The position numbers were made by a program, and so were the translations under genes. This document shows, piece by piece, positions 6,173 through 7,833 of a stretch of DNA of 7,833 nt. The stretch covers positions 1 to 7,833 of the forward strand of contig PMUF01000211.1 in NCBI GenBank assembly GCA_003167015.1. The letters run 5' to 3'. This DNA comes from Chitinophagaceae bacterium. Its GTDB lineage: Bacteria > Bacteroidota > Bacteroidia > Chitinophagales > Chitinophagaceae. The notes beneath the pieces are model-generated. The model searched no databases. It was not told the origin of the DNA and saw only the letters and a program-made list of their open reading frames with translations. Numbering within the stretch: position 1 is the first letter of the stretch; every line of letters starts with the position of its first letter.

Positions 6173-6942
6173 CAGCGTGTTTTGGGTTTATAGACCGGAG
6201 TAATATACCCTAAATGGGAGATGCAACGGATCAGGAGCTTTTTCCAAATGGGCCGTTCCCTGAACGACCAGCCATTGGAGCCGGAGGTCCCTGTGATTTC
6301 GGGCGCCAGCGGAAAGCATTGCACTTTCACCGCCGATGCAGCCAGTGCATCGTGATAGGCGTGTTCGAGGAAATATGTTTTATCATCGCTGACGTTCAGG
6401 TAGGCATCGAGGAGGACATTCTTAAAAACGTCTTTTGTCGTATAGTACACGCGGATTTCCACGCAGGGCCTGGCTGCCGGGGGCACGAGCCACCTTGGGC
6501 GGATCAGGGAGATGGGCATAAAGTAATTTTGCCGGTGATGGGCACGGCGCAGCAGCTTTTCCGTATTGGTCAGTTTCAGTCTGCCGGTGACTTTCAAAAA
6601 ACCTTCGACCTCCTTCAGGAGGCGGCTATGGGTCAGGACGAACTCCATGATCTCCCCTTCGCCATACCCTTTCCCGTGCTGTTCCATTGCTGCCTTATCG
6701 CCGGTAAAGCTGAGCAGTTCGAGCTGCTTATGGTGTTCTACGGCCAACCGGCGCATCGATTCCGGATAAATATAACCGGAGCTGTCGCAGACGATGATCT
6801 TTTGAAAGGGGGTTTCACGGATATAGAATTCCAGAGAATCAAAATATTGCCGCTCTCTTTCGCCGGCATCCAGCAATGCCGTATAGCGGGTATTTACATA
6901 GACGCTGGAAGTGATCACCAATGCACATTTATCCCATTGCAT
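6172..6942 (-). CDS. Uncharacterised protein, possibly GT-A-like glycosyltransferase
   Basis: I do not recognise a named family with certainty for this 256-residue protein. It has no signal peptide or membrane segment. The N-terminal half alternates beta-strands and helices (CALVITSSVYV 6-16, QKIIVCDSSGY 47-57, QLELLSF 73-79), as in nucleotide-sugar-binding Rossmann/GT-A folds. It then has a Gly-rich G90-KGYGEGE97 motif, a helix, and K117-VTGRLKL123. In GT-A-like proteins a similar position precedes the catalytic region, so a sugar transferase is a reasonable guess. An FLEHAYHDAL segment (191-200) and a basic, aromatic C-terminus follow. Four bases separate its ATG from the stop of the upstream GT9 gene, and its own stop overlaps the amidohydrolase start (TGATG). 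This operon fit supports the minus strand as the coding strand, although the opposite strand is also open over nearly the whole length. Confidence 0.82.
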   Translation of the reverse strand: MQWDKCALVITSSVYVNTRYTALLDAGERERQYFDSLEFYIRETPFQKIIVCDSSGYIYPESMRRLAVEHHKQLELLSFTGDKAAMEQHGKGYGEGEIMEFVLTHSRLLKEVEGFLKVTGRLKLTNTEKLLRRAHHRQNYFMPISLIRPRWLVPPAARPCVEIRVYYTTKDVFKNVLLDAYLNVSDDKTYFLEHAYHDALAASAVKVQCFPLAPEITGTSGSNGWSFRERPIWKKLLIRCISHLGYITPVYKPKTR

Positions 6943-6946
6943 ACGA

Positions 6947-7833
6947 TTAGTGGGTTATAAGGGAAAAAGCATGATGCAGCACCTTTTCGGGCGTATATCT
7001 CGTCATACAGCGATTGTCTCCCCACCGGCACACGGATTCCAGGCAATTTCCGCAGGGAAGATCGGAAGAATCAAGGAAAAAACTATGCCGGCCCAGCGGT
7101 CTCGACCAATAGCTGCGGGTACTGCCGAACAACACCAGGGTAGGGATACCTGAAACCCAGGCCATATGCATGAGGCCGGAGTCCTCCGACAACACCAGGG
7201 CCGCATGCTGTAAGATCTCAAACGCATCCAGGGGCGAGGTTTGTCCTACGAGATCGAACAACCGGTCGCCCAGGGCCTCTTTCAGCCTGTCCTTTTTTTC
7301 CATGATGAAACCGGTGCCCAGGACCAGGAATCGCGTATCCGGCCTTTGCTGCAGCCACAGCCTTGCGAAAGCGATATAATTTTGAATAGGCCAGTTCCTG
7401 GTGGCATTCAGGCCTGCGGGATTCAACACCACTAAGGATTCGGACCCGTTCCATCCGGCCTTCTTTAAAATAGCGAGCCCTGCATTTTCGTTCTTCAGCT
7501 GAAAAGAGGTGTCCAGTTCGCATTTGCCCAGGCCAGCCGCTTCAATGGTCAGCCTGGTCCTTTCTCCGGCGGCAATGGGCGAGAATTTGTCGAATTCGGA
7601 CCATGCCCCGGGTCGGATAGCCTTTCTGATGATCCGGCTGTATCTGTTGTTTTGGAGATCCAAGACCACATCATAACGCCGCAGGAGGAGCCGGGGTAGT
7701 TTGAGCAACGCCAGGAAAAATATCTTTCTCAGATTCCGGCCTCCGCCGATAGAGTAGACGTTATCGAACAGGGTAATGTTCCTGGGTACCGGGTCAGTCT
7801 CTTCTCTCGTCAGGAGATCCAACCGAACCGAAG
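6947..7833 (-). CDS. Glycosyltransferase family 9 (heptosyltransferase-like), 5' end cut by the window
   Basis: This is a partial gene for a GT9 (heptosyltransferase-type) GT-B enzyme of lipopolysaccharide or surface-glycan assembly. The reading frame runs to the right edge, encoding SVRLDLLTREE at the first visible residues, which fits an internal strand of GT9 proteins. A TTG at 7822 is the first apparent start, but the usual N-terminal nucleotide-binding strand (about 40 residues with the MKILVIRLSSIGD-like motif) is missing and should lie beyond the window. Numbering from that TTG, the C-terminal domain has LNPAGLNATRNWP (133-145), S212-EDSGLMHMAWVSGIPTLVLFGSTR (212-236) and a Cys-rich PCGNCLESVC...C block (C257, C260, C265, C272) followed by TPEKV, all standard GT9 features. 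It is the first visible gene of a minus-strand operon; the next gene starts 4 bases downstream. Confidence 0.9.
   Translation of the reverse strand, partial: SVRLDLLTREETDPVPRNITLFDNVYSIGGGRNLRKIFFLALLKLPRLLLRRYDVVLDLQNNRYSRIIRKAIRPGAWSEFDKFSPIAAGERTRLTIEAAGLGKCELDTSFQLKNENAGLAILKKAGWNGSESLVVLNPAGLNATRNWPIQNYIAFARLWLQQRPDTRFLVLGTGFIMEKKDRLKEALGDRLFDLVGQTSPLDAFEILQHAALVLSEDSGLMHMAWVSGIPTLVLFGSTRSYWSRPLGRHSFFLDSSDLPCGNCLESVCRWGDNRCMTRYTPEKVLHHAFSLITH

Noticed and set aside
6214..6960. A 248-codon open frame on the + strand covering nearly all of the uncharacterised minus-strand gene
   Set aside because: Its translation is rich in Cys and His with no family motifs, and it has no operon partner. 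The minus-strand frame fits the operon with a 4-base gap and a TGATG overlap. It is most likely an antisense shadow in GC-rich DNA.
7129..7200. A 12-base direct repeat (ACAACACCAGGG) at 7129-7140 and 7189-7200
   Set aside because: Both copies encode the LVL part of two normal GT9 strands (TLVLFGS and ALVLSEDS), so shared codons explain it. No mobile element or site features flank them.

Overview
The window looks like chromosomal DNA of a member of the Bacteroidota, most likely Chitinophagaceae or a close relative. The sequence reasons are: starts preceded by A/T-rich stretches instead of clear Shine-Dalgarno motifs; exported proteins predicted to be cleaved just before a Gln; and protein families typical of this phylum (a YceI variant with the FNENYVESDKYPKASF block, a DUF5777-type beta-barrel, and an OB-fold tRNA_anti-like protein). 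The genus call is inference. Nine protein-coding genes fill the window almost completely. The longest gap between genes is about 21 bases. I see no RNA genes, mobile elements, CRISPR arrays or convincing terminators.

Positions 13-2303 (+ strand) hold four closely spaced genes for envelope proteins: a membrane-anchored OB-fold protein, a monohaem cytochrome c lipoprotein, a periplasmic YceI-type lipid-binding protein, and an outer-membrane beta-barrel of the DUF5777 type. Together they look like an envelope redox or isoprenoid/quinone-related module whose function is, to my knowledge, not established.

Positions 2304-5064 (+ strand) continue with no gap into an MsbA/PglK-like ABC half-transporter, followed by an overlapping GT4 glycosyltransferase. 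These suggest export and assembly of a lipid-linked glycan or lipopolysaccharide. The transporter probably starts at TTG directly after the stop codon of the barrel gene, so the redox genes and the glycan genes may share a transcript.

Positions 5057-7833 (- strand, transcribed from beyond the right edge) hold a second tight operon: a GT9 heptosyltransferase-like gene cut by the window edge, an uncharacterised gene with a possible GT-A-like fold, and an ATZ/TRZ-type amidohydrolase with a complete metal site. The two operons converge, and their 3' ends overlap by 8 bases. The set of GT4, GT9, possible GT-A and ABC exporter points to a cell-surface glycan locus. The amidohydrolase is the unexpected member, and its substrate is unknown.
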